A stretch of DNA of 64,000 nt from the NCBI RefSeq assembly GCF_030348505.1, contig NZ_JAUCFJ010000002.1, positions 1,616,001 through 1,680,000 of the forward strand. Direction: 5' to 3'. Both the position numbers and the translations under genes were made by a program. The stretch comes from Lysinibacillus sp. G4S2. Its GTDB lineage: Bacteria; Bacillota; Bacilli; Bacillales_A; Planococcaceae. This document shows positions 8,079 through 17,648 of the stretch, one piece after another (the first letter of the stretch is position 1; every line of letters begins with the position of its first letter). The notes beneath the pieces are model-generated. The model did not search any database and was not told the DNA's origin. It saw only the letters and a list, made by a program, of their open reading frames with translations.

Positions 8079-8147
8079 TTAGCATCTGATCGCGCTGGCT
8101 ATATGACTGGATCAATTGTTCTAGTTGATGGTGGTTTAACTTTATAA
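8067..8147 (+). pseudogene. C-terminal scrap of a short-chain dehydrogenase
   Basis: Reads MVAFLASDRAGYMTGSIVLV followed by DGGLTL and stop. This is the characteristic end of SDR enzymes (FLAS..A.Y.TG..+.VDGG), only 26 codons long. The catalytic part is missing, so it is not a working gene. A terminator follows at 8181-8227. Confidence 0.8.
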
Positions 8148-8180
8148 TATTTCATAATTTTTTCTAATTTTAAGTTAAGA

Positions 8181-8227
8181 AAAATCCCGATTAAGGTCAC
8201 TTATAGGTGTCCATTATTCGGGATTTT
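8181..8227 (+). terminator. Terminator left from the lost dehydrogenase gene
   Basis: AAATCCCGA (8182-8190) pairs with TCGGGATTT (8218-8226) and a T-rich tract follows. It sits 34 bp after the SDR scrap. Confidence 0.7.
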
Positions 8228-8237
8228 ATTTATTTTT

Positions 8238-8491
8238 GGATCATCACCAAAAGTTGTGGATGACATTTTTAAAAATATATGCACTGTATTTTAGTTGATT
8301 GTAGTGGAGACTGGGCGACTCCTTGGGGATCAGCGTCACAGATGAGACCCTGGAGCGAGCAACGCGAGTGAAGCGGCTCATCGGACGCCCCCAGGAAGCT
8401 TTGCTCTGTGCGAAAGCGAAGTGCTAACGTAGCGGCAGCAACAAAGCGCCCAGTCGGAACGGAAATCAACCACACGTTTTGGTGAAGAGCC
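8238..8491 (+). mobile_element. MITE-like element family A, copy A2
   Basis: Starts GGATCATCACCAAAAG and ends TTTTGGTGAAGAGCC. Flanks TTATTTTT (8230-8237) and TTGTTTTT (8492-8499) agree in 7 of 8 bases. Compared with A1 it carries one insert of the family C module (ctgtgcgaaagcgaagtgct...) between the 'gcccccagg' and 'aaagcgcccagtcgg' blocks. Confidence 0.78.
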
Positions 8492-8536
8492 TTGTTTTTA
8501 CTTATTTTTCAAAACTTTACTGATGATTAAAGTTCT

Positions 8537-10198
8537 TTATAATGTGAATTTTTTTAGCTCTACAGTCAATGTATTTGTCATGTCTTGAAGTTCAGATACC
8601 TTTTCACTAATTTTCTGGAATGATAATAGTTGCTCTTGAGAGGAAGCAGATATTTCTTCTGTTCCTGCTGCTGTTTCTTCGGTGATAGCTGAAATGTTTT
8701 CAATGGCATTGTTTATTTGCTTACTTGTTTCGCTTGTCTGTTCCATATCTTTAGCAAGGTGTTGTAATTGATCATTAATGTTTAAAACATGTGTAGCAAT
8801 CGCCTCAAATGACTTTTCTGTATCGGTCATCGAATGTGATTGTTCATTAGAAAGCTGATGTCCACGCTCTGCAGTAGTATGAATGAGCGTAATGCCATCT
8901 TGTATATGTGTAGCCATAGAAGTGATTAAACTAGTTGCTTTTTCAGTTTCATTGGAAAGTTTTTTGACTTCCTCTGCCACTATTGCAAATCCTTTTCCAG
9001 CTTCTCCAGCACGTGCTGCTTCGATTGCCGCATTCAATGCTAGCAGATTGGTTTGATCGGCAATAGCGTGAACGGCTTTAGCTGCGCTCTGAATTTCTGT
9101 TGTAAATTGAGAGAATTGAGTAACAGCATCTTTAATATCCAACGATGTGGATGTAATATCCTTCGCGATGGAGGATTGCTTTTCTAATGAACTACGGCCA
9201 TTTTGAACAGCAGCAAGTGCCTGTTTACCGTTTATTGCTGATTGATTGCTAGTCTGCTGAACAATAGTAAATTGATCTGTCATAGTATTCATAAGGATAG
9301 CTGTTGACTGGATATCTTCTGAGATAGTTAAGCTTCCTTTTGCCAGTTCGTCCGTTGATGCGGCAATTTGTTTATTGCCTGCATTAACGGTTTCAATATA
9401 GCTTGTGACATCTTGTGTAAATAGATTGACATTTTTACCTACATCGTCAATGGATTGTACGGTGCTTTTTAAACTATCAATCATTTTGGAAAAGTTCTCT
9501 GTTAATTGATCGACTTCATTTCGACTATCTTTCTTATAAGATAGGGAAGAGGTATCTATCGTCAAATTCCCTGCAGCCACCAATTGTGCACAATCCACGA
9601 TATGATTAATCGGATTTGTAATTCTTTTCGTTGCGACATAAGAAAAAATGATGGTAGCAATAATTAGAAGGATACTTCCTATTATTGTTGTTGTGGTAAT
9701 AAAAGTAATTTTCTGTTTTGTCAAATCATTCATTTCTTTATACCATTCATTTGTTTCTTTTTTCAGTAAGTACATATCGTTTAAAATACCGGATATTCTT
9801 ATTGCTTGTTTTTTAATCTCTGGACGGTTGTTAGCATTAAAACCCGTTTCGGTAGCTTTTTTCAGTTCTATGTATTTATCATCGATTTTCTTGATGATTG
9901 CCTTATGCTCAGGAATCTTTGAAACAGAGGAAAGTGCATCTAAATTTGCGTCTGTTTCTTTCAAATTTTCAAGAGCTTCATTTTTATTTGCCTCACTGTC
10001 TAAATAAGTGTAATTGTTTAATGATTGGCTCGTTACAACTAAACTTTGCTCAAGCTCCTTCACTGCAAGTAAAAGTTCCGTATCATCTTGTGCAGTTGTT
10101 TGAATAGTAGCTGTTTGAACGATTATAAAGCCAATCATAGCCATTGCAAGCACAATTGGAATAAGTATGTTCATAAATAATCTTTTTCGTAATGTCAC
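8537..10198 (-). CDS. Methyl-accepting chemotaxis protein
   Basis: 553 residues. First membrane helix at about 9-29, a four-helix-bundle-type periplasmic sensor (about 30-160, rich in Asn/Lys/Glu, no Cys), second helix about 164-186, HAMP domain, and a long cytoplasmic signalling coiled coil. Its tip sequence [20 protein letters not shown] is the CheA/CheW-contacting hairpin. It overlaps the upstream BMP lipoprotein gene by 4 bp (ATGA), so both proteins are made from one message. The small sensor bundle plus a coupled binding protein suggests that the chemoreceptor reads the loaded binding protein (inference). Confidence 0.95.
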   Translation of the reverse strand: MTLRKRLFMNILIPIVLAMAMIGFIIVQTATIQTTAQDDTELLLAVKELEQSLVVTSQSLNNYTYLDSEANKNEALENLKETDANLDALSSVSKIPEHKAIIKKIDDKYIELKKATETGFNANNRPEIKKQAIRISGILNDMYLLKKETNEWYKEMNDLTKQKITFITTTTIIGSILLIIATIIFSYVATKRITNPINHIVDCAQLVAAGNLTIDTSSLSYKKDSRNEVDQLTENFSKMIDSLKSTVQSIDDVGKNVNLFTQDVTSYIETVNAGNKQIAASTDELAKGSLTISEDIQSTAILMNTMTDQFTIVQQTSNQSAINGKQALAAVQNGRSSLEKQSSIAKDITSTSLDIKDAVTQFSQFTTEIQSAAKAVHAIADQTNLLALNAAIEAARAGEAGKGFAIVAEEVKKLSNETEKATSLITSMATHIQDGITLIHTTAERGHQLSNEQSHSMTDTEKSFEAIATHVLNINDQLQHLAKDMEQTSETSKQINNAIENISAITEETAAGTEEISASSQEQLLSFQKISEKVSELQDMTNTLTVELKKFTL

Positions 10199-11181
10199 TG
10201 GCTGTTCCCCTTTTCTGCGGTAACTTTTATTTTACCTGAGACAATATCTTTTTTAGCTTGTTCAATGGCAGCCTGTTGTTCAAATGTTAGTTTGATAATA
10301 CGGATATCTGCAAGTCCGACCCCATTATCAGCTAGACCGAATGAAAATGATTTTTCAGAAATTTGCCCTTCTTCAACTAGTGTTTTACACATGTTAAAAA
10401 CAGCTTGGTCGACATTTTTTAACATGGATGTTACGACCGTTTTTTCTGCAATGTAAAATTGATCAGTATCAACTCCCGCTGCATATTTTCCCATTTCTTC
10501 AGCTTTCTTTATGGCGCCGAAGCCTGTGAATCCCGCTGCATGATAAATAAAATCGACGCCATTCTTTATGTAACGTTCTGCGATTGCAGCACCAGCATCG
10601 GTATCATCAAATGTGCCGGCATACTCACTGACAATTTCGATATTTGGATTAAAATATCGAGCTCCCTCAATAAAGCCGTTTTCAAAATGATGGATAACCG
10701 GAGCATTTGCACCACCAATAAATCCTATTTTTCCGGTTTTACTCGTCATCGCAGCAACCATTCCGAGTAAAAAGCTTCCTTCCTGCTCTTTAAAGGTTAT
10801 TGAAATGATATTCTCAACGTCTGATTGCGCATCAATAAGGATGAATTGCTGATCTGGATGTTGTTTTGCTGTCTTTTCCAGCGCCTCCTGTACGGAGAAG
10901 CCAAGCCCGATAATGACGTTATAATTTTCAGAGACAAGTTCTTCAAGCTTCTCTTCGTAATTGCCATCTGGTGCTTCTTTATAATCAAACAAAATACCTA
11001 GCTCATCACGTGCTTTTTCAAGTCCTTTAAATGCTGAGTCATTAAACGATTCATCACCAAGACCTGCATCTGAAAGCAAGATACCAATTTTGTAATCTTC
11101 TTTGGCTTTTTCAGTCGGTGCCGTTGAACAGCCTGTTATTAATAAAACTATCAAACAAAGGCTAATCATTATTTTTTTCAA
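10195..11181 (-). CDS. BMP/PnrA-family substrate-binding lipoprotein
   Basis: 328 residues, signal peptide with lipobox LLITGCST (Cys about 18). The domain ([21 protein letters not shown]..., [26 protein letters not shown]) matches basic membrane protein / PnrA nucleoside-binding lipoproteins, cousins of B. subtilis Med. No ABC permease or ATPase lies next to it; its only partner is the MCP gene it overlaps by 4 bp. This points to a sensory rather than a transport role. A nucleoside ligand is plausible from the family but not shown. Confidence 0.88.
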   Translation of the reverse strand: MKKIMISLCLIVLLITGCSTAPTEKAKEDYKIGILLSDAGLGDESFNDSAFKGLEKARDELGILFDYKEAPDGNYEEKLEELVSENYNVIIGLGFSVQEALEKTAKQHPDQQFILIDAQSDVENIISITFKEQEGSFLLGMVAAMTSKTGKIGFIGGANAPVIHHFENGFIEGARYFNPNIEIVSEYAGTFDDTDAGAAIAERYIKNGVDFIYHAAGFTGFGAIKKAEEMGKYAAGVDTDQFYIAEKTVVTSMLKNVDQAVFNMCKTLVEEGQISEKSFSFGLADNGVGLADIRIIKLTFEQQAAIEQAKKDIVSGKIKVTAEKGNSQ

Positions 11182-11467
11182 TAGTAGTACCTCCAGTTGT
11201 ATGTAATATATATAGGTTAAAAGTTGTTTATTTAGTCTGATGTTAGACGTTGAAAGTTATATTAATACCATTTAAATATTATCAGTTTTTTTACAATTTA
11301 CTACAGGAAAATGGTTTCAAATCATCCTCTGTATTTTTTAATTACTGAGCATTTAGTATGTTATACAATGCGTTTTTACTGTAACTACAGTGAAAAAAAC
11401 AGGGTTATATTACGAAATAAGGACTAATGCATATTAAAATTGCACCTTTTCTATGGAAAATTAAAAA

Positions 11468-11498
11468 GCCTCGCAAACATTCAAAGAGTTTGCAAGGC
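11468..11498. terminator. Isolated hairpin, terminator-like
   Basis: GCCTCGCAAAC (11468-11478) pairs with GTTTGCAAGGC (11488-11498), with one mismatched pair. No gene ends close by on either strand; it is probably left over from a deleted gene. Confidence 0.5.
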
Positions 11499-11638
11499 TC
11501 GAATTAAACAGTACCAAATAATAATAATACCTACAACACCAAAATCTGAATCAACAAAAGCGCTCTTCGACTTTACTCGGCGTTAATAGTAGACTTTTAG
11601 ATATTTGAAAGTTAGAGTATGATTTTAATAACCTTTAT

Positions 11639-11828
11639 CAGGCGTGTTGATTAGGAAAAAATAGGTTTATTATTGAGCGATAAAAGGATTTTTTGTTACC
11701 ATTTTGCTAATATATTTCCATTTTAACTGATTGTAGCGTAGGGTTACTCGACTCCCGCAGGAAAGCGAGTAGCCCGTAGCGGAAATCAGCCTTTTAAAAT
11801 GTATAAAAATGGTTAATCAACACACCTG
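11639..11828 (+). mobile_element. MITE family B, copy B1, with perfect 9-bp target duplication
   Basis: Starts CAGGCGTGTTGATTAGG and ends GGTTAATCAACACACCTG, terminal inverted repeats of about 15 bp. AACCTTTAT is present immediately left (11630-11638) and right (11829-11837), a perfect 9-bp direct repeat. At 190 bp it is the shortest copy and lacks the family C insert. Interior blocks 'tgattgtagcgtagggttactcgac' and 'gtagcggaaatcag' recur in the other copies. Confidence 0.9.
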
Positions 11829-11837
11829 AACCTTTAT

Positions 11838-12600
11838 AAAATTTGAATAATTGGTAGCCAAGGATTCGAAATGATAGAGTTTTAAGGCTAGATTTTGTAT
11901 ATAATATTGCATACTATGATACTTGTTTCTTTTTTAATTTTCTAATTTGCAAAAGGGTTGAACCAATTGTTAAACTTACTAAACCAATTGTACACTTAAC
12001 ATTAAAGTTTATAAAAGGTAATATATCACTAGAAAGACTACTTCCAAAAACCCTGATAAAAGAAATACAGCAGCTATTAAATAAAATAGGTATCCTACTA
12101 AGATTAAAACCAACTTTCTAGCACAACCTCTCTCTTTATATTTTATTATTTCAATTTACAGTCGTTGTATTTTCCATAGTCATCTTCTCAGGCACATACA
12201 TTACCTCAATCAAAAAACCGACAAATTTTAGTTCTACAACAAAACATATAATTAATTTGCCGTATTGTAAAGAATCCTCAAGAAAATGGGCACAATCTTT
12301 AGATTCACCTTATCCCCCCTAGGGTAAGTCTTTTTTGTGGCAATCAATAATTTTGACAAATTAAAGAAGTTGATAAATCGAATCGAAACTATCTTCTGAG
12401 AGGTATATATAAATCACTTGAGTATTTTTGATACAGTAACTCTAACCGTGTTTTTAATATATCCTACAACTGTATACATTGCTTTTTAAATAATCCGATA
12501 ATTTCGACTATGCTTCTAGGAATATTTAATCTAAAATAATTTTTCCAGATAGAAAGCCTAAAAGAAGGATTAAATAGATTTGTAAGTTTCTGTAATGAAA
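11838..12600. other. AT-rich stretch without a recognisable gene
   Basis: About 760 bp with no open frame that I can support. On the minus strand around 11990-12140 there is a short hydrophobic reading (KLVLILVGYLFYLIAAVFLL) broken by stops, so a decayed membrane protein gene is possible. A weak hairpin with a T-run (CTTATCCC / GGGTAAG, 12312-12339) could be a terminator. Confidence 0.4.
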
Positions 12601-12612
12601 GGATGTTAGAGA

Positions 12613-13824
12613 TTGAAAATCCTGTATAAGGACATTTTAGATGAGAAAAATTTTACTTTTTTGTTGTTAGGGAGGCTTTTTAAAAGAAGTTCTTTAATAT
12701 TATTTAGTTTGGAGCTCATTTGGCTAACGATGGAATTGACGAGTAGCTCACCACTCTATTTATCTTTAATGGTAATGGCTGAAACTTTGCCCTTTATATT
12801 TTTAGGAATTTATGGTGGAGTAAAAGCTGATAAATGGAACAAAAAGAAAATCATGGTCATTTGTGATCTTCTCATAGCAATCTTAATTCTTAGTATTCCA
12901 GTTATGTTCTTTTTAGGTTTTCTAAATTATTTCATATTGATGTGTATTGCAGTGTTAATAAGTATTTTAAATTGTTTTTCAGAACCAAGTTTTCGAGCTC
13001 TGTTACCAGAATTAGTTACAAATAATAAATTACAAAGAAGTAATGCTCTCTTGGATTCAATTCAACGTGGTGCTAGTATTATTATTCCTGCCTCAGTAGG
13101 GATAGTTGTTAAAGTTACCGATCAAATTCATATTTTAACTCTCGCATTCATTTTAATAAGTATTTCTGGTGTATTTCATATGCTAATTAACTATAAAGTT
13201 ACTCATTTGAATACTAATGATAGCGAACAAGGAACAATAGCCGAAATAAAATTGACTTTAGCTTATTTAAAATCACATAGAAATATTCTCTTTATTATAT
13301 TTGTTCAAGGTATAAGTATACTGATAAATACAGGATTGTGGCGTGTGGGATTACCTATTTATCTTGATACTAATTTAGGAAAAGATATTTCAACTTTTGG
13401 AATTATTACAGGCATACTTGGTGCTGCAGCATTCTCTACTTCTATTATTCTTGGTACACTGAAAAAACTTAATCCAATAGTAATTTTTAAAATAGGAATC
13501 ATCCTATGGGGGAGTGGATTATTATTAATTGGTCTATCACCATCTATTTTTGTTATCTATATAGCAACAATAATTATTGGAATAGGTCAGGCAAGTGAAG
13601 GACTTGGAAGGATTATAATAATCCAAGAGCAAGTTCCCGGCAATATGTTAGGTAAAGTGTTCAGTATATCATCATCTATTAATTATACAAGTGACACATT
13701 ATCGTTAGGGGTTATTAGTAGTATTTTGGCTATTTTCACTACATCCAGTGTCTTTTTGGGCGGAGGAGGAATTATTTTAATCATTGGTTTAATGGGATTT
13801 ATGTTCTTTAAGAAAGAGAAATGA
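12613..13824 (+). CDS. MFS transporter
   Basis: 403 residues, about 12 membrane helices, with the MFS loop sequence GGVKADKWNKKKIMV after helix 2 (the G...D+..+++ motif). The general shape is like macrolide/drug MFS exporters of Firmicutes; the substrate is unknown. I take a TTG start at 12613, after AAAGGA about 9 bp upstream. The gene is very AT-rich and lies between two same-orientation family B elements. The target duplication of the downstream one (13821-13829) includes its stop codon. Acquisition by transfer is likely (inference). Confidence 0.85.
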   Translation: MKILYKDILDEKNFTFLLLGRLFKRSSLILFSLELIWLTMELTSSSPLYLSLMVMAETLPFIFLGIYGGVKADKWNKKKIMVICDLLIAILILSIPVMFFLGFLNYFILMCIAVLISILNCFSEPSFRALLPELVTNNKLQRSNALLDSIQRGASIIIPASVGIVVKVTDQIHILTLAFILISISGVFHMLINYKVTHLNTNDSEQGTIAEIKLTLAYLKSHRNILFIIFVQGISILINTGLWRVGLPIYLDTNLGKDISTFGIITGILGAAAFSTSIILGTLKKLNPIVIFKIGIILWGSGLLLIGLSPSIFVIYIATIIIGIGQASEGLGRIIIIQEQVPGNMLGKVFSISSSINYTSDTLSLGVISSILAIFTTSSVFLGGGGIILIIGLMGFMFFKKEK

Positions 13825-13829
13825 AATAA

Positions 13830-14069
13830 CAGGCGTGTTGATTAGGAAAAAATAGGTTTATATAGAGCGATAAAAGGATTTTTTGATGCTATTTTTGCTA
13901 ATATATATCCGTTTCAACTGATTGTAGCGTAGGGCTACTCAAGTGCTCCTGTCGCTTTGCTTTCGCCGCAGAACAAAGCTGCTTCCTACGGGAAAGTGAA
14001 TAGCAAGTAGCGGAAATCAGAACCTTCAAATTTTATTAGGCTAGAAAAAATGGTTAATCGACACACCTG
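13830..14069 (+). mobile_element. MITE family B, copy B2
   Basis: CAGGCGTGTTGATTAGG ... ATCGACACACCTG, 240 bp, same orientation as B1. The flanks ATGAAATAA (13821-13829) and ATGAAATAC (14070-14078) match in 8 of 9 bases. It carries one family C-like insert (cctgtcgctttgctttcgcc). Insertion was 5 bp after the MFS stop codon. Confidence 0.85.
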
Positions 14070-14155
14070 ATGAAATACTAAAAAAGAAAATTTGAGTGAA
14101 GGAATTATACTTCCTATTAGGTAGACAGATGAAAAAATAAAATCTGTTTATTTTA

Positions 14156-14503
14156 GGCTCATCACCAAAAGTTGTGGATGAAATTTGTTAAGACGTATGC
14201 ATTGTATATAAGTTGACCTTCGTTCCGACTGGGCGACTCCTTGGGGATCAGCGTAACAGATGAGGCCCTGCAGCGAAGCGAAGCGGCTCATCGGACGCCC
14301 CCAGGAAGCTTTGCTCTGTGCGAAAGCGAAGCGTCAGCAACAACAAATGTTTTATCTGTGCGAAAGCGTAGCGTCAGCGACAAATGTTTTATCTGTGCGA
14401 AAGCGAAGCGACAGCAACAAATGTTTTCTGTAGCGAAAGCAAAGCGTCAGCTACAAAGCGCCCAGTCGGAACGGAAATCAACCACACGTTTTGGCGATGA
14501 GCC
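14156..14503 (+). mobile_element. MITE-like element family A, copy A3, with perfect 8-bp target duplication
   Basis: Starts GGCTCATCACCAAAAG and ends TTTTGGCGATGAGCC. TTATTTTA occurs directly on both sides (14148-14155 and 14504-14511). It is the longest copy (348 bp) because the family C module has expanded to about four tandem units of roughly 30-40 bp ('ctgtgcgaaagcgaagcg' ... 'acaaatgtttt') between 14318 and 14457. Confidence 0.9.
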
Positions 14504-14550
14504 TTATTTTATGGGGATTTGTAATATTCAACAGTTGGATGACTATTGAA

Positions 14551-15462
14551 TTATGTCATATGAGGATACATTTTTAATTGTTTTGCTAAATCATAAATTG
14601 CTGTTTTTACAAATGAATCCATTTGGCTTTCTAGACGAGATTTAGAGTAAATAAGTTGAATCTTTCTATTAAGTGTCATATCGTGTAAGTCCTTTTTGAT
14701 CAAAAGGCCTGATTTTAACTCGTCTTCAATTAGGGCAACTGACAAAAAGGCAATTGTTTTTCCGAAAGTCAGCATCTTCTTAATAGTACTAACAGAATCT
14801 AGCTCGATCGTATAAATGGATGGATGAAATGGGTCCATCCATTTTTCTATAAAATGATTCGTTGAACTAGAGGATGTATGCAATAATACTTTGTTTTTTA
14901 GGACGTCTCCTTTTGAGATGTCCTTTTTTGCTGCAAGCTCATGGGTAGGGCTTAATGCCAATACAAGTTCGTCTTCACCAATTGTTTCGTAGACAAGGGA
15001 CGAATTTTCTTGTTTTGTTTCCATAATTAGCCCGAAATCTAATTCTTGAAGAGCTACCTTTTGTTCAATTTCGGGTGCTGTTTTTACTTCAAGAGATATA
15101 CGAATGTCAGGGTAAGCTGTTGAAACGAGATGAATAATATCCGGCATAAAAATATGTGCAGGTAGCCCGCTTGCTCCAAGTCGAATAGAGCCGATATTGC
15201 CTGCTAAAAGATTTTCAAAAAAGCGGTTCATGTCTTTTTGTAGCTGTACAATTTGGCGAGCGTAATGATAGAGTCCTTCTCCCGCTTCTGTTAAACGGTA
15301 TCCACCTGCATTTGTCCGAAATAAACGGATGCCATATTCCTCTTCAATTGAGCGAATATGAAAGGATACTGTCGGTGCTGTTAGACCAAGCTCTTTGGCA
15401 ACAGGAGCTAATTTTTTTAATTCTACAAGTAGGCAAAATGCCTGTAATTTCATATTATTCAT
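14551..15462 (-). CDS. LysR-family transcriptional regulator
   Basis: 303 residues. The N-terminal helix-turn-helix reads LQAFCLLVELKKLAPVAKEL then GLTAPTVSFHIRSIEEEYGI, followed by a periplasmic-binding-like effector domain (about 90-295, IRLGASGLPAHIFMPDIIHL). It is divergent from the ABC importer operon starting at 15600, with 137 bp between. This is the classic LysR arrangement, so it probably controls that operon in response to its substrate. Confidence 0.93.
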   Translation of the reverse strand: MNNMKLQAFCLLVELKKLAPVAKELGLTAPTVSFHIRSIEEEYGIRLFRTNAGGYRLTEAGEGLYHYARQIVQLQKDMNRFFENLLAGNIGSIRLGASGLPAHIFMPDIIHLVSTAYPDIRISLEVKTAPEIEQKVALQELDFGLIMETKQENSSLVYETIGEDELVLALSPTHELAAKKDISKGDVLKNKVLLHTSSSSTNHFIEKWMDPFHPSIYTIELDSVSTIKKMLTFGKTIAFLSVALIEDELKSGLLIKKDLHDMTLNRKIQLIYSKSRLESQMDSFVKTAIYDLAKQLKMYPHMT

Positions 15463-15599
15463 TTTATCCTCCTAAAGTAAATTAGAAAAAATCTTGCATT
15501 TGCTTTAGTTTATTAGATTTTTTTTAACGAGTTATTAATAGTGTATTAATATTTTCTAAATATCTGGAATTTATAGTTGTAATTAACAGGGAGGATATT

Positions 15600-16565
15600 A
15601 TGAAAATCTCATTAACGAATATCGAGAAAAAATATGGACAGGCTCAAGCGCTATGGCCCATCAATATTGAGTTGGATAGCAAATTCATTACAATCTTAGG
15701 ACAATCAGGCTGTGGAAAGACAACGTTATTAAAAATATTAGCAGGTCTTGAACAACCGACAAATGGAGAAATTCGTTTTGATGAAACAATTATTTATTCA
15801 TCCAAACTCCGTAAAAATGTAAAACCAAATAAGCGAAATATGACAATGGTTTTTCAAGATTTTGCATTATGGCCTCATATGACTATTTTCCAAAACATTG
15901 CTTTTGGCTTGAAGGGAATTGTTCCAAAGTCAGAAATTCCGGCACGAGTAGAGCATGTTATGCGATTGGTGAAAATGGAAGGATTTGAAAAACGTAAGCC
16001 GGGTGAGTTATCTGGAGGACAGCAGCAACGGGTAGCGCTTGCGAGGGCACTTGCGACAAATCCAAAGCTTATTTTGTTTGATGAACCTTTATCGGCGCTC
16101 GATGCAGTACTAAGAGAAAAAATGCAAGATGAAATCATGCATATTATTCATGAGTTAGATTGCCAGGCAATTTTTGTCACACATGATCAAACAGAGGCTA
16201 TGGCAATGTCAGATCAAATTATCGTGATGGAGGCAGGAAGAATTGCACAAGTAGGAACGCCAGAAGAAATATATCACGCCCCAGCAACACCGTATGTAGC
16301 AGATTTTATCGGCAAAGTGAACTGGTTTGATAAAGGTAATTATATTGTGCGACCTGAAGGAGTTTCCAGAGTAGCACGCCCAGGAACAATTGCGAAACAA
16401 GCGATGATTGTGAAAAGTACCTTTGTTGGTGATCGATATTTAGTACAGGCACAGGTAGATGGGAAGCATTGGAGTTTTTACGAGGCAGAGCCTATAGAAC
16501 ATGGTAAGCAGCTTGAGGTTTTTATTGATGAAAAACAAATATATCAATTGGAGGGTTTACATTGA
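15600..16565 (+). CDS. ABC importer ATPase (Fe3+/2-aminoethylphosphonate/spermidine type)
   Basis: 321 residues. Walker A GQSGCGKTT, signature LSGGQQQRVALARAL, Walker B LILFDEPLSALD, H-loop VTHDQ, then a short TOBE-like C-terminal region (NYIVRPEGVSRVARPG...). The CysA/PotA/FbpC branch is clear; the substrate cannot be read from it. It is the first gene of the operon, ATG at 15600 after GGGAGG, and its stop overlaps the next start (ATTGA). Confidence 0.93.
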   Translation: MKISLTNIEKKYGQAQALWPINIELDSKFITILGQSGCGKTTLLKILAGLEQPTNGEIRFDETIIYSSKLRKNVKPNKRNMTMVFQDFALWPHMTIFQNIAFGLKGIVPKSEIPARVEHVMRLVKMEGFEKRKPGELSGGQQQRVALARALATNPKLILFDEPLSALDAVLREKMQDEIMHIIHELDCQAIFVTHDQTEAMAMSDQIIVMEAGRIAQVGTPEEIYHAPATPYVADFIGKVNWFDKGNYIVRPEGVSRVARPGTIAKQAMIVKSTFVGDRYLVQAQVDGKHWSFYEAEPIEHGKQLEVFIDEKQIYQLEGLH

Positions 16566-17587
16566 AAAAACGAAGTATAAAACTATTTGCTACAGCTGGG
16601 ATTCTTTTAACATTAGCGTTAGCGGGCTGTGGAAATAAAACAGTAGAGAGCGATAAAGAATCAAGTGTAAAGCCGAAAGAAGAACAAACTTTAACGGTAT
16701 ATTCTGCTGGTCCAGATGGTTTAGCAGCGAATATTCAACAAGCATTTGAAGAGAAAACAGGAATAAAAGTAGAGATGTTCCAAGGGACAACAGGTAAAAT
16801 ATTATCGCGTTTAGAAGCAGAGAAAAATAACCCTGTAGCAGACGTTGTCGTACTAGCCTCTGTCGCTTCAATGGATGGCTTAAAGGAAACAGATCAGCTT
16901 CAAAGCTATAAAGACGCTGCAAATGCAAAGAAAATCAATAGCGATTGGTCAGATGCAGAAGGTTATTACTATGGTTATAGTGCTTCAGCTTTAGGAATTG
17001 CTTATAATACAAAAAATACACAACAGGCTCCGGAAGAATGGACAGATTTAGGAAAAGCCGAATGGGAAAATAAAATTAATATACCAGATCCAAGTATGTC
17101 AGGCTCTGCTGTAGATTTCCTATACGGATATACAGAAGCGGAAAAAACAGCTTGGACTACGATGGAGAAGTGGAAAGAAAATGGTTTACAGGTGAATGGT
17201 GCTAATAAGGAAGCGTTAGATGCTGTTATTACTGGTGATAAAAATGCCACAATTTCAGGGGTAGATTACATGGCCTATAAAGCAAAAGCTGATGGAGAGC
17301 CAGTAGAAATTGTTTATCCAAAAAGCGGGACAGTTGTCAGTCCACGAGCTGTTGGTATTTTGAAGGATGCAAAAAATGAAGAAAGTGCAAAAGCGTACGT
17401 TGATTTTTTACTGTCAGATGAAGGGCAAAAGCTTGTCGCAGACGCTTACTTACTACCAGGCAACAAAGATATACCTGTAAAGGATCGAGCAGCTTTGGAT
17501 GAAATTCCTCAGCTAAACGTGAACTGGGAGGGTGCAGAAGCGAAGCAACTTGAAGTATTAACTAAATTCAATGATATTTTTCGTTAA
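16562..17587 (+). CDS. ABC importer solute-binding lipoprotein (AfuA/FutA type)
   Basis: 341 residues, signal peptide with lipobox LALAGC (Cys about 23). The mature part LTVYSAGPDGLAANIQQAFE, EEKTGIKVEMFQGTTGKILS and later GYSASALGIAYNTKN is the iron(III)/phosphonate/thiamine-type binding fold. The start is TTG at 16562 (GGAGGG 7 bp before it), overlapping the ATPase stop. The iron-binding tyrosine pair typical of FbpA is not evident to me, so an organic substrate such as a phosphonate is at least as likely as ferric iron. Confidence 0.9.
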   Translation: MKKRSIKLFATAGILLTLALAGCGNKTVESDKESSVKPKEEQTLTVYSAGPDGLAANIQQAFEEKTGIKVEMFQGTTGKILSRLEAEKNNPVADVVVLASVASMDGLKETDQLQSYKDAANAKKINSDWSDAEGYYYGYSASALGIAYNTKNTQQAPEEWTDLGKAEWENKINIPDPSMSGSAVDFLYGYTEAEKTAWTTMEKWKENGLQVNGANKEALDAVITGDKNATISGVDYMAYKAKADGEPVEIVYPKSGTVVSPRAVGILKDAKNEESAKAYVDFLLSDEGQKLVADAYLLPGNKDIPVKDRAALDEIPQLNVNWEGAEAKQLEVLTKFNDIFR

Positions 17588-17595
17588 GTAGTTTT

Positions 17596-17620
17596 GGGAG
17601 GTTTTTTTAGCCTCCTTTAA
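17596..17620 (+). terminator. Weak hairpin between binding protein and permease genes
   Basis: GGGAGG ... CCTCC with a T-rich loop and tail. Partial terminators here are common in importer operons and let the binding protein be made in excess. The stem is short. Confidence 0.4.
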
Positions 17621-17648
17621 GTTTTTCTAGGGGAGGATTGAACTATCA

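Noticed and set aside
14241..14549. 102-codon frame across element A3
   Set aside because: It consists almost entirely of MITE sequence and family C units and ends outside it by chance.
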